A stretch of 64,000 nt of DNA from Thiobacillus denitrificans DSM 12475. Lineage in GTDB: Bacteria; Pseudomonadota; Gammaproteobacteria; Burkholderiales; Thiobacillaceae. Below are positions 47,315 to 55,547 of this stretch, in pieces (the first letter of the stretch is position 1; each line of letters begins with the position of its first letter). Where the stretch lies: the NCBI RefSeq assembly GCF_000376425.1, contig NZ_AQWL01000011.1:27322-91321 (forward strand), given 5' to 3'. The notes beneath the pieces are model-generated. The model worked only from the letters and a program-made list of their open reading frames with translations. It had not been told where the DNA came from and ran no database searches. Position numbers and translations under genes: made by a program.

Positions 47315-47611
47315 ATGTTGAATAACTCATTCCACTGGGCAGCTTCGCTCGTCTCGGCTGTGCTTCTATCGATGGCGATGGCAGGCGTCTCCCATGCAGA
47401 ACCCTCGGCTTCAGTCCAGGACGACCCGGGGCACTTTGCGCGCGGCGCCCAGGCGTGGGCAAACAACTGTGCAAGTTGCCATAACTTGCGACCCGCAAAA
47501 GATCTCCGCGATGACCAGTGGCGTGTTGTAGTGGCCCACATGCGGGTACGGGCTGACCTGACCGGCCAGGAAGCGCGCGACGTGCTCAAGTTCCTTCAGG
47601 AGAGCAACTGA
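47315..47611 (+). CDS. Small monoheme cytochrome c (1 of 3)
   Basis: A 98-residue exported protein (signal SLVSAVLLSMAMAGVSHAE) with heme motif CASCH in ANNCASCHNLRPAKDL and axial Met candidate in VVAHMRVRADL. AGGAGG is 7 bases before ATG 47315, which is preferred over ATG 47309. The TGA overlaps the next ATG by one base, so translation is coupled. Confidence 0.88.
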   Translation: MLNNSFHWAASLVSAVLLSMAMAGVSHAEPSASVQDDPGHFARGAQAWANNCASCHNLRPAKDLRDDQWRVVVAHMRVRADLTGQEARDVLKFLQESN

Positions 47612-47958
47612 TGCGCGGTGCACGTTTAACCATGCTGTCTGCGATGGGCCTAGCGTATGCCAGCCTTTCGATTGCGGCGGGCGACCCCGGACGCGGCGCA
47701 ATGGTCTTCAATGGTACGTGCATTGCCTGTCACGGCAGCGATGGCTTCGGCAGTCTCCCCGGCGTTCCGGATCTGACCGGGCGAACGGGATTGCTGTCAC
47801 AAGACGACGCTGTCTTGCTCAAGCGGATGACAGAAGGATTTCAGTCGCCCGGCTCCCCAATGGCCATGCCGCCAAGGGGTGGCGATCCCGCATTGACTGA
47901 CGCAGATTTGAAAGCTGTTCTGAGGTACATGCGCAAGGAATTCAAAAATGCGCCCTAA
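47611..47958 (+). CDS. Small monoheme cytochrome c (2 of 3)
   Basis: A 115-residue exported cytochrome with heme motif CIACH (GTCIACHGSDGFGSLPG) and axial Met in SPMAMPPRGGDPALTD. The fold pattern is that of class I cytochromes, c553/c5-like. CAGGAGAG before the start is the ribosome site. Very short signal (MRGARLTMLSAMGLAYASLSIAAG). Confidence 0.9.
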   Translation: MRGARLTMLSAMGLAYASLSIAAGDPGRGAMVFNGTCIACHGSDGFGSLPGVPDLTGRTGLLSQDDAVLLKRMTEGFQSPGSPMAMPPRGGDPALTDADLKAVLRYMRKEFKNAP

Positions 47959-47989
47959 AGCCACGAATTCACAGAAGGAGAGAAACCCA

Positions 47990-48397
47990 ATGCATCGCGC
48001 CAAGGTGTTTGTTCTGAGCAATTGTTCACACCGGTATTGGCTGCTGGTTCCGTTGCTCATCCTGGCCAGCCTGACGGTTCACGCGGCAGGCTTTCCCCAG
48101 CCGAGCCCTGGTTTGATGCCGAACCCGGCAAAAGGAAAAGTTCTTTATAGCCAGAACTGTGCATCGTGTCATGGCGCCGACCTGAAAGGCAGCGACAAGG
48201 GCCCGCCATTCCTGCACCGGATATATGAGCCCTCTCATCATGCGGATCTGGCTTTCCAACTGGCGGTGAAAAATGGGTCGCGTGCACACCATTGGCAATT
48301 CGGGGATATGAAACCTGTCCCTGGCCTGAGCCCGAACGATGTCGCGCATGTGACTGCCTATGTCCGGTCTGAGCAGCACAAGGTCGGCATTAATTAA
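47990..48397 (+). CDS. Small monoheme cytochrome c (3 of 3)
   Basis: A 135-residue exported cytochrome, signal LLVPLLILASLTVHAAG, heme motif CASCH (YSQNCASCHGADLKG) and an axial Met candidate in FGDMKPVPGLSPNDV. A long insert with several His (PSHHADLAF, RAHHWQFGDM) distinguishes it from the two preceding cytochromes. AAGGAGAG precedes ATG 47990; the frame is open upstream through the previous gene but unrelated. Confidence 0.9.
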   Translation: MHRAKVFVLSNCSHRYWLLVPLLILASLTVHAAGFPQPSPGLMPNPAKGKVLYSQNCASCHGADLKGSDKGPPFLHRIYEPSHHADLAFQLAVKNGSRAHHWQFGDMKPVPGLSPNDVAHVTAYVRSEQHKVGIN

Positions 48398-48423
48398 GCC
48401 GATTTCTTAAGGAGAGAACCAAA

Positions 48424-49410
48424 ATGCGTCACATTAATCAGTTCGTGTTGGGAATGGTCTGGCTAGGCAGCGGAACACTTGCAGCCGCTGCGCCGACAGC
48501 ATATATCCCCCTGGGGTCTGGCAACGCCGTGATTGCCGTGGATACGGCGACCGGAAAGATCACGAAACGCTACCCCGGGGTGGACAATCCGCACGGCCTG
48601 GTTGCGACACCGGATGGCGAATACCTGATCGCAGGGAGTCTCAAGGAAACCCCTGTTCCAGAAGGTGCCCCTGCGGACACCCCCAACAGCAAGTTGTATG
48701 TCATTCATCCCGAACATGGTCACGTGATGGCGGAAATTCCGGTTTCCGGATGGACCCATCATGAAGCCATTACCCCGGATGGGAAATTTGTGATTTCCAC
48801 GCATCCGACCCGGGGCGGCATCAGTGTTGTCGACTTTGTCGCCAACAAGGTGTTCAAAACCATCAAAACCGGACCGGCACCCAATTACACGGTGATTACG
48901 AAAGACGGGAAGCGTGCTTACGTGAGCAATAGTGGCAACGGCACCCTCAGCGAAATCGATCTCACCAAGTGGGAAGTGACCCGTTCACTTGAGGCCGGGC
49001 CCTCGCCCGAGCATCTGGTTTTTTCTCCGGATGAAAAAATCCTATACGTGGCGAATGACCGGGCTGGAACGGTTTCCGTCGTGCCCATCAAGGAAGGCAA
49101 AGTCGAAACGACCTACAAAATTGGCAAACGTCTGCACGGACTAGACATCGGCGACGATGGAAAAACACTTTTCGTCAGCAGTCGTTCAGACGACAAGCTG
49201 GTAGCGCTGGACACCACAACCGGATCGCAGCGCACGTTGACGCTATCCCCCGAGCCTTATCACCTCGACAGGATTCCCGGTACCGGGAAAGTGTATGTCT
49301 CAAGCAGCAAGTCCCCAATCATCTGGATCATCGATCAGAAGACTTTTACCGTCACCGGCACGATTCAACTCCCTGCAGGAGAAGGTCATCAGACCGCAGT
49401 GGTTCCATAA
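48424..49410 (+). CDS. Secreted YVTN-type beta-propeller protein
   Basis: A 328-residue exported protein with signal VLGMVWLGSGTLAAAAP and about seven blades of the YVTN/lactonase-like type. Blade signatures are AVDTATGKITKRYPGVDNPHG, TKDGKRAYVSNSGNGTLSEID and SPDEKILYVANDRAGTVSVV. Several His (WTHHEAITPDG, HPTRGG, YHLDRIPG) line up as in NirF or cytochrome-linked propellers that handle heme or metal. It lies 26 bases after the third cytochrome and is probably the last gene of that unit. Confidence 0.82.
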   Translation: MRHINQFVLGMVWLGSGTLAAAAPTAYIPLGSGNAVIAVDTATGKITKRYPGVDNPHGLVATPDGEYLIAGSLKETPVPEGAPADTPNSKLYVIHPEHGHVMAEIPVSGWTHHEAITPDGKFVISTHPTRGGISVVDFVANKVFKTIKTGPAPNYTVITKDGKRAYVSNSGNGTLSEIDLTKWEVTRSLEAGPSPEHLVFSPDEKILYVANDRAGTVSVVPIKEGKVETTYKIGKRLHGLDIGDDGKTLFVSSRSDDKLVALDTTTGSQRTLTLSPEPYHLDRIPGTGKVYVSSSKSPIIWIIDQKTFTVTGTIQLPAGEGHQTAVVP

Positions 49411-49644
49411 ATATTCGATGGCATACACGGCAGTGTAGTGAATGCCTACGGAATTCATGTGAATGGGAACAAGAATGGCTCGATTACGAATTGAATTTCA
49501 GTGCGATGAGTGAATCGACGTGGCACTGGCTAAGTGTTTGGTGGTCCCCGGAAAGATTTGATGACGAGTCTTTTCAAGATCCGCTAAGAAGTAGCTCCCT
49601 CAGGAGCGTAGGTTGATCGTTTACATAAACTGAAAGGAAGAAAC
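49411..49644. other. Intergenic stretch of 234 bases before the Met-rich gene
   Basis: A Trp-rich frame without a proper start runs to the TGA near 49615 (STWHWLSVWWSPERF is readable); an ATG at 49506 would give a 36-residue peptide. I do not call it a gene. No hairpin is obvious. Confidence 0.3.
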
Positions 49645-50052
49645 ATGAAACAGCATTTAACTACATCCGCGTTGTTGTCCTCCCTGTTTGCAGCCGGCAT
49701 CTTCGCTTTGGCGCTTCCAGTCAACGCCCAACAAATGGGTCCAGGAATGGCCGGTAACAAGATGGGCAATAGCATGCCAGGACCGGGTGCACAGCAAATG
49801 TCCGGTTTGCAGCACGATATGTCTACTCAGATGATGGGTATGGCCGGACAAATGGGCAATGGCAACCTGAGTGCTGCACAGCAGAAGCTGATGAGCGAGC
49901 GCCTGCGCACGATGGGAACCATGATGGGCGACATGTCCGGCATGATGGGACAGGGCATGATGATGGATGCCAATACCCAGAACCGCATGAATCAGATGCG
50001 TACGCAGATGGACGGAATGATGCACGGTGGTGGATCGCCCATGATGAAGTGA
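49645..50052 (+). CDS. Secreted methionine-rich protein
   Basis: A 135-residue protein: signal peptide (LFAAGIFALALPVNAQQ), then about 110 residues with more than a quarter methionine (MMGMAGQMGNG, MMGDMSGMMGQGMMMD). There is a short helical middle (SAAQQKLMSERLRTMG). Met-rich periplasmic proteins bind Cu(I) with low affinity and are common in copper loci, so buffering is the probable role. No His or Cys clusters. AAAGGAAG gives the start. Confidence 0.78.
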   Translation: MKQHLTTSALLSSLFAAGIFALALPVNAQQMGPGMAGNKMGNSMPGPGAQQMSGLQHDMSTQMMGMAGQMGNGNLSAAQQKLMSERLRTMGTMMGDMSGMMGQGMMMDANTQNRMNQMRTQMDGMMHGGGSPMMK

Positions 50053-50061
50053 TGGGTGTAG

Positions 50062-50092
50062 GCCCGGCGACATCATCGGATGTCTGCCGGGT
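50062..50092 (+). terminator. Hairpin after the Met-rich gene
   Basis: GCCCGGC (50062-50068) and GCCGGGT (50086-50092) form the outer stem, with ACAT/ATGT extending it inward. No clear T-run follows, so termination is likely but not certain. Confidence 0.45.
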
Positions 50093-50268
50093 CTAAGTAG
50101 GTTAGGACAAATATTTTGTGTGATGGCCCTTATCCCTGCATCACGGCTGATTGACGTTACTTCATATGCTCAGCCCCTATTGCCATTCGTATTCGAAGCA
50201 GGAATGCATCGTCTTTCTTTCAAGAAGGAAAGGTGTCCAACAAGTGGTTGTTATCCAGGAGAGAAAAG

Positions 50269-50514
50269 ATGATGGGTGATTATGGGATGACGGGGGGCTT
50301 TGGTGGAGGATTCGGCGGAATTTTCATGATCCTGTGGTGGGTGCTGATCATTGTGGGCATTGTCATGCTGGTGAAATGGTTGGCCACGTCGAACAGTGTA
50401 GGTGGACGCAGAAACGAAGACAGCAAAGCGCTGGACATCCTCAAGGAACGCTATGCGCACGGCGAGATAGACGAACAGGAGTATCAGAAGCGGAAAAACG
50501 ATTTGACACAGTAG
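50269..50514 (+). CDS. SHOCT-domain small membrane protein
   Basis: An 81-residue protein with a Gly/Phe-rich start (GGFGGGFGG), one membrane segment (about 18-38; IFMILWWVLIIVGIVMLVKWL) and a C-terminal SHOCT domain (about 52-80; ALDILKERYAHGEIDEQEYQKRKNDL). SHOCT proteins are frequent next to copper P-type ATPases; their job is unknown. CAGGAGAG precedes ATG 50269, which removes 12 upstream residues. Confidence 0.85.
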   Translation: MMGDYGMTGGFGGGFGGIFMILWWVLIIVGIVMLVKWLATSNSVGGRRNEDSKALDILKERYAHGEIDEQEYQKRKNDLTQ

Positions 50515-50515
50515 C

Positions 50516-50725
50516 TTGGCGGTTAAGAACCTCGTGGTTGTCACAGGCATTCTGGTCTTTGGCTCCGGATCCAGTTCGATGGGCTGTGGACCGTGGCACG
50601 ACTGGGGTCGTATGGGTGGTTGGAGCGATGATTCCCGAGTGCAAAACTGCCACAACCTGGAGCACGAAGACATGGTGATGATGCACAATTTCCTGATCAA
50701 GACGTTAGTCGGAATTGAAAAATGA
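50516..50725 (+). CDS. Possible small secreted protein
   Basis: A 69-residue frame from TTG 50516 with a hydrophobic start (NLVVVTGILVFGSGSSSMGCG) that could be a lipoprotein signal with Cys24, then a Trp/Asp/His-rich part. Its TGA overlaps the next gene's ATG (ATGA), which argues that it is real. No family is recognised and the start codon is weak. Confidence 0.4.
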   Translation: MAVKNLVVVTGILVFGSGSSSMGCGPWHDWGRMGGWSDDSRVQNCHNLEHEDMVMMHNFLIKTLVGIEK

Positions 50726-51105
50726 GTGAGTCTCAAGTTAAAACAGAAAAGGGGCCGTTCGACGTCGATCGAACCATTCCAGTGCTTCCTGTCGCTGCGG
50801 ATTCACTCGAGGAAGCCATTCGCAAGATGACCTCTCTTGAGCCAGTCATTTATGCCCATGCAGACTCGCACGGCCAACTCCGCATCAGGTATGACGCTTC
50901 CAGCATCGGGATTCGCGGCATCGAACGGCTTCTCAACGAGTCGGGAATCGGGCGCGCATCCAGCGCATGGTGGCGATTCAAGTCGGCGTGGTACCGCTTT
51001 CTTGATGACAACGCCCGAACCAACGCCCACTCCAGTGGAGGCACGTGTTGCAACCGGGCACCTACGCTGTGGAGCGGCGGCCGTAACGTGGACCGGAAGG
51101 ATTGA
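50722..51105 (+). CDS. HMA-fold-like protein without metal cysteines
   Basis: A 127-residue protein. The centre (about 22-75; ADSLEEAIRKMTSLEPVIYAHA and RIRYDASSIGIRGIERLLNESGI in short pieces) has the beta-alpha-beta spacing of heavy-metal-associated domains, but the CXXC that binds metal is missing. The tail is Trp/Arg-rich, then HSSGGTCCNRAP. The equivalent region occurs in the downstream YHS protein (ILVDALGGMMGIKHIEV). Its role may be regulatory or structural; this is inference. Confidence 0.55.
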   Translation: MSESQVKTEKGPFDVDRTIPVLPVAADSLEEAIRKMTSLEPVIYAHADSHGQLRIRYDASSIGIRGIERLLNESGIGRASSAWWRFKSAWYRFLDDNARTNAHSSGGTCCNRAPTLWSGGRNVDRKD

Positions 51106-51237
51106 GCCATGCCTGTAGTTAAAGCCAATGCGACCGATACTAAAGTTTTCATGGCCTGCGGCGCGGCTATCGCGCACGATACACTCCAAGGGCGGCAAGC
51201 CTGACAGCCAAAATCACTCAGGATTTCGGAGGCAGTG

Positions 51238-51720
51238 ATGAATGACAGCACAACAGATCCAGTATGCGGGATGCAAGTCAGTTCGGATTCTTTTGCTATG
51301 GAGTATCTGGAGATGCATTACGCCTTTTGTTCCCAGCAATGCCAGGATCGTTTCAAGGCGAACCCGCATCTTTATGTTGGCGTGCCAGGTCAGATGGCAC
51401 CCAAGCACAAGGGAATGGAAATTTTGAAGCAACGGCGTTTCCGCCTTGAACAACCAATGTCCGATACAGACGCGTCCATTCTTGTTGACGCGTTGGGCGG
51501 CATGATGGGCATCAAGCATATAGAGGTTGCTGGCGACATCGTATCCATAACCTATGACCTGTTGCAGGCGACCGCAGAACAGATTGAAGCGCGCATGGGT
51601 CAGATTGGTTTACGTCTTGGAACAGGGTGGTCGGCGCGGTTGCAACGCGGTTTTGTCCATTATTTGGAAGAGATTGAAGTAGGTAACTTGGAAGTCAAAC
51701 CGCATTCAGGGCATCACTAA
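51238..51720 (+). CDS. YHS-domain protein with HMA-like C-terminus
   Basis: A 160-residue cytosolic protein. The YHS domain (about 5-45) has DPVCGMQV and FCSQQCQDRFKANP, the metal-binding pattern also seen at the N-terminus of the CopA ATPase downstream. Residues 80-125 form an HMA-like segment without CXXC (GIKHIEVAGDIVSITYDLLQAT). The end is His-rich (HSGHH). It probably delivers or senses copper in the cytosol. GGAGG before ATG 51238 sets the start. Confidence 0.72.
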   Translation: MNDSTTDPVCGMQVSSDSFAMEYLEMHYAFCSQQCQDRFKANPHLYVGVPGQMAPKHKGMEILKQRRFRLEQPMSDTDASILVDALGGMMGIKHIEVAGDIVSITYDLLQATAEQIEARMGQIGLRLGTGWSARLQRGFVHYLEEIEVGNLEVKPHSGHH

Positions 51721-51764
51721 ATAGTGGGTGCGTGACGTTTAATACCTGCGGTAAGGAGACGGCC

Positions 51765-52112
51765 ATGTGTCACCTGATCTTGATGTTGCCCGTGTTGGCG
51801 TTAATCGTTTTTTGGTTATGGCCAGTCTCGATTGCAGCGCCACTCTACGCCGTTGTCTTTCTCGCGTCCGGGATCATGTATTTCTTTCTGATGCGCGCGA
51901 TACGCCTGCCAGTTCAGACCGGAGTGGAAGACTTGTTGCAAAGTATGGGAAAGGTGATCGATGCCAAACAGGGTGTTGTTCACATCCAGATGCATAGTGA
52001 AATCTGGAATGCCCGTTCGCATGACGAGCTGCACCCTGGCGATACGGTCCGGATCACTGGCGTGGACGGGTTGAGTCTTGATGTTGAGAAGTCCACTTTA
52101 GAGCGCGATTAA
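51765..52112 (+). CDS. Small NfeD-like membrane protein
   Basis: A 115-residue protein with two membrane segments (about 2-22 and 25-45) and a C-terminal OB-like domain (GKVIDAKQGVVHIQMHSEIWNARSHDELHPGDTVRITGVDGLSLDVE in parts), the layout of NfeD short forms. NfeD proteins partner with stomatin-type scaffolds, none of which is nearby. AAGGAGA before ATG 51765 makes this start better than ATG 51732. Confidence 0.7.
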   Translation: MCHLILMLPVLALIVFWLWPVSIAAPLYAVVFLASGIMYFFLMRAIRLPVQTGVEDLLQSMGKVIDAKQGVVHIQMHSEIWNARSHDELHPGDTVRITGVDGLSLDVEKSTLERD

Positions 52113-52228
52113 ATGGCCCATGGCGTCGTACGTGACGGATGGAATGAACAGGATGACGCGCCACCGCATCGCAGATGTGGGCCTATGGCCACGCCGGAAC
52201 GCTTTCATTGTTTGAAAAGAGGTACGCG

Positions 52229-52903
52229 GTGGCATTAACAAAGGCCCAGATCATTGACCTCTATCGGGTACGCGCCGCGTGGTATGACTTCTCGGCGAAT
52301 CTGTATTACCTGATCGGTTTCCGCGAAGCTCGGTATCGCAAGGAGGCTGTGGCTGCGCTCGGGTTGAAAACCGGCGATACGGTTGTGGAAATTGGCTGTG
52401 GTACCGGGCTTAATTTTGGCTATTTGAGGGCTGCGGTGGGCGGGGCAGGAAAGGTTGTAGGTGTAGACCTGACCGATGCCATGCTGGCGCAAGCCGGACA
52501 GCGTATTGCACGTGAAGGGTGGAGCAACGTCATGCTGGTGCAGCGCGATGCTGCCGCCTATGAGTTTCCGGCCGAAGTGCAGGGTGTGCTATCGACCTTT
52601 GCATTGACCCTGGTCCCGGAATATGAACGGGTGGTCGAAAATGCCGCCGATGCGCTTGCAATGGGCGGACGGCTGGTGATTCTGGATTTTCGCCAACCGG
52701 AAAACTGGCCACTGTGGTTGGTCCGGTTGGGGGTATTCGTCACCCGACCCTTTGGCGTATCGCTGGATTTGACCGACAGAAAGCCTTGGTTGGTCATGCA
52801 GAAGCATTTTTCGCGTGTGACCACAACGCTTCATTTTGGTGGGTCTGTATACATCGCGGTCGGGGAAGGCAGAGAACCTGGCAACAAGCGAGGGCGGCGA
52901 TGA
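52229..52903 (+). CDS. Class I SAM-dependent methyltransferase
   Basis: About 224 residues. The SAM site is VVEIGCGTGLNFGYL (about 48-62) with the acidic VVGVDLTDAM strand following; motif post II is LSTFALTLVPEY. The pattern resembles UbiE/PmtA phospholipid-type methyltransferases, with RYRKEAVAALGL and a late YIAVGEG strand. GTG 52229 with AGAGG just before it is favoured; ATG 52175 would add 18 residues. Its place between copper genes suggests a role in membrane lipids under metal stress, which is speculative. Confidence 0.78.
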   Translation: MALTKAQIIDLYRVRAAWYDFSANLYYLIGFREARYRKEAVAALGLKTGDTVVEIGCGTGLNFGYLRAAVGGAGKVVGVDLTDAMLAQAGQRIAREGWSNVMLVQRDAAAYEFPAEVQGVLSTFALTLVPEYERVVENAADALAMGGRLVILDFRQPENWPLWLVRLGVFVTRPFGVSLDLTDRKPWLVMQKHFSRVTTTLHFGGSVYIAVGEGREPGNKRGRR

Positions 52904-53009
52904 AATGTGCATCCTGGTCTCCGTTGGTAGCTGCTGATTCTGACGCTGATAGGGTATCCGCTGACAAGGTTTAATCCGCCCCTGATTAATGCGTCATGGA
53001 GGAATCAAG

Positions 53010-55475
53010 ATGAACCACACAAGACATATGAATGAGAACCACGGCATGCCGGACGATAAGCCGCAAGCCGTACACGACCCGGTTTGCGGCATGACCGTCG
53101 AGCCGGATGCGAGCACGGCACACGCCGAACACGCAGGTATGCAATATTATTTTTGCTCTCAAGGCTGCTGCGACAAGTTTGTTGCCGAGCCCACCCGCTA
53201 CGCGGGCGTCCAAACAGGCGAGCCTCAGCCGGCGGTAGTTAAAGACAACAAAACGATTTACACCTGCCCGATGCATCCCGAGGTGAAACAGCCAGGCCCA
53301 GGTGCCTGCCCCAAATGCGGCATGGCGCTGGAGCCGATGGGGGTTCCCGCAGCCGCCTCGAAAACCGAATACACCTGCCCCATGCATCCGGAAGTGGTGC
53401 AGGATCATCCCGGTAATTGCCCCAAGTGCGGCATGACGCTGGAGCCACGCACCGTAGCGGTGGAAGAGGACGATGCCGAACTGCACGACATGACCCGGCG
53501 CTTCTGGTTCAGCACCGTGCTCGCCATCCCTGTTTTGATCAGCGCCATGGGATCGGAGTTCTGGCCGGATCTGTTTGCCGAATTCATCAGCCCGCGCAAC
53601 CGCCAGTGGCTGGAAATGCTGCTTGCAACGCCAGTAGTGTTATGGGGCGGCTGGCCTTTCTTCGTGCGTGGTTGGCGGTCTCTGCTCACATGGAACCTCA
53701 ACATGTTCACGCTCATCGGTCTGGGGGTGTCGGTGGCCTGGGGCTACAGCATGGTCGCCGCATTCATGCCGGGAATATTCCCGCCTGCGGTATTCAACGA
53801 GATGGGGGTGGTGCCGGTTTACTTCGAAGCTGCAGCGGTGATCACTGCCCTGGTATTGCTGGGCCAGGTGCTGGAGTTGGGCGCCCGCAGCCAGACCAAC
53901 ACCGCCATCAAGTTGTTGCTGGGGCTGGCGCCCAAGACGGCACGCATTGTTCGTGACGACGGCCGCGAGGAAGATATCCCGCTCGATCAGGTTCAGCCCG
54001 GCGACACATTGCGGATTCGTCCTGGCGAAAAAATCCCGGTGGATGGCACTGTCATTGAAGGCTTGAGCCATGTGGATGAGTCCATGGTCACCGGCGAACC
54101 GGTTCCGGTAAAAAAAGACGCTGACGCAAAAGTCATCGGCGCGACGGTGAACGGTACCGGCAGCCTGTTGATGAAAGCCGAGAAGGTGGGTAGCGAAACC
54201 CTGCTGGCGCAGATCGTTCATATGGTGGCGGAAGCGCAGCGCTCCCGCGCACCGATCCAGAAACTGGCGGATGTCGTCTCCGGTTATTTCGTCCCGGTGG
54301 TGGTTATCGTCGCGCTGATTACATTTGGCGTGTGGGGTCTGTGGGGACCGGAGCCACGTTTGGCCCATGCAGTGATCAATGCCGTTGCCGTGCTCATCAT
54401 CGCGTGCCCCTGCGCGCTGGGGCTGGCCACGCCGATTTCCATCATGGTGGGTACCGGGCGCGGTGCCATGATGGGGGTGCTGTTCAAGAATGCCGAAGCG
54501 CTGGAAGTGATGCGCAAGGTGGATACGCTGGTGGTGGACAAAACCGGCACCCTCACCGAAGGCCATCCTGAACTGGTGAGCGTCACTCCGGCAACGGGTT
54601 TCGATGAAGCAGAGATCGTGCGTCTGGCCGCCAGTCTTGAACGCTCCAGCGAACATCCGCTGGCTGCTGCCATCGTGCGTGGTGCGGAGAAACGCGGTGT
54701 GGAATTGGAGTCGGCAGAGGACTTCCAGTCAGTCACCGGTAAAGGCGTGACAGGTGTGGTGGCGGGGCGCCAGATTGCGCTGGGCAATATCAAACTGCTT
54801 CAGGATCAGGGCATCGACGTCGGCGACCTGCCGGCGCAAGCCGATGCGCTGCGCGCAGAAGGACAGACCGTGATGCTGCTAGGCGTCGATGGCCGTGCCG
54901 CAGGACTCATTGGCGTGGCCGACCCGATCAAATCGACCACGGAAGAAGCGATCCGCCTGCTGCACGAAGAAGGCATCGAGATCGTCATGCTCACGGGTGA
55001 CAGCCGCAAGACAGCCGAGGCCGTCGCAGCAAAACTGGGCATTGACCGGGTTCAGGCCGAGGTGCTGCCCGACCAGAAAGCAGCGGTGATCAAACAACTC
55101 CAGTCTGAGGGCCGCATCGTCGCCATGGCTGGAGATGGCATCAATGATGCCCCGGCCTTGGCCCAAGCACAGGTTGGCATCGCCATGGGCACCGGCACCG
55201 ACGTGGCGATGGAAAGCGCAGGGGTAACCCTGGTCAAGGGCGACCTGCGCGGCATCGTGCGCGCTCGCAAGCTCTCGCGCGCCACCATGAGCAACATCCG
55301 GCAGAACCTGTTTTTTGCATTTATCTATAACGCACTGGGTGTGCCGGTGGCCGCCGGGGTCTTGTATCCCTTCTTCGGCCTGCTGCTTTCACCCATGATC
55401 GCGGCGGCGGCCATGAGCTTCAGCTCGGTGTCGGTGATCACCAATGCCCTGAGGCTGCGGCGTGTTGGGCTGTAA
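53010..55475 (+). CDS. copA: Copper-exporting P1B-type ATPase with YHS and two CPMHPE domains
   Basis: An 821-residue copper pump. The usual CXXC HMA domains are absent. Instead the N-terminus has a YHS domain (DPVCGM at 23-28, [10 protein letters not shown]) and two YTCPMHPE heavy-metal-binding domains (about 77-105 and 118-146). The membrane Cys-Pro-Cys is C466-P467-C468; the phosphorylated Asp is D510 in DKTGT; TGES-like is TGEP; HP is [10 protein letters not shown]; hinge is [10 protein letters not shown]. It moves Cu(I) out of the cytosol. GGAGGAA before ATG 53010 sets the start. The same name copA is used for the oxidase at 40.6 kb, which is a different protein. Confidence 0.95.
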   Translation: MNHTRHMNENHGMPDDKPQAVHDPVCGMTVEPDASTAHAEHAGMQYYFCSQGCCDKFVAEPTRYAGVQTGEPQPAVVKDNKTIYTCPMHPEVKQPGPGACPKCGMALEPMGVPAAASKTEYTCPMHPEVVQDHPGNCPKCGMTLEPRTVAVEEDDAELHDMTRRFWFSTVLAIPVLISAMGSEFWPDLFAEFISPRNRQWLEMLLATPVVLWGGWPFFVRGWRSLLTWNLNMFTLIGLGVSVAWGYSMVAAFMPGIFPPAVFNEMGVVPVYFEAAAVITALVLLGQVLELGARSQTNTAIKLLLGLAPKTARIVRDDGREEDIPLDQVQPGDTLRIRPGEKIPVDGTVIEGLSHVDESMVTGEPVPVKKDADAKVIGATVNGTGSLLMKAEKVGSETLLAQIVHMVAEAQRSRAPIQKLADVVSGYFVPVVVIVALITFGVWGLWGPEPRLAHAVINAVAVLIIACPCALGLATPISIMVGTGRGAMMGVLFKNAEALEVMRKVDTLVVDKTGTLTEGHPELVSVTPATGFDEAEIVRLAASLERSSEHPLAAAIVRGAEKRGVELESAEDFQSVTGKGVTGVVAGRQIALGNIKLLQDQGIDVGDLPAQADALRAEGQTVMLLGVDGRAAGLIGVADPIKSTTEEAIRLLHEEGIEIVMLTGDSRKTAEAVAAKLGIDRVQAEVLPDQKAAVIKQLQSEGRIVAMAGDGINDAPALAQAQVGIAMGTGTDVAMESAGVTLVKGDLRGIVRARKLSRATMSNIRQNLFFAFIYNALGVPVAAGVLYPFFGLLLSPMIAAAAMSFSSVSVITNALRLRRVGL

Positions 55476-55547
55476 ACAGAAGCTGAACAGCAGCAATGCG
55501 AAGCGCCTGCAGCAGTTAACAGCCAAAAATAAATGGGGGAGACATGC

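Noticed and set aside
49506-49616. Trp-rich 36-codon frame
   Set aside because: No ribosome site or similarity; too short to support.
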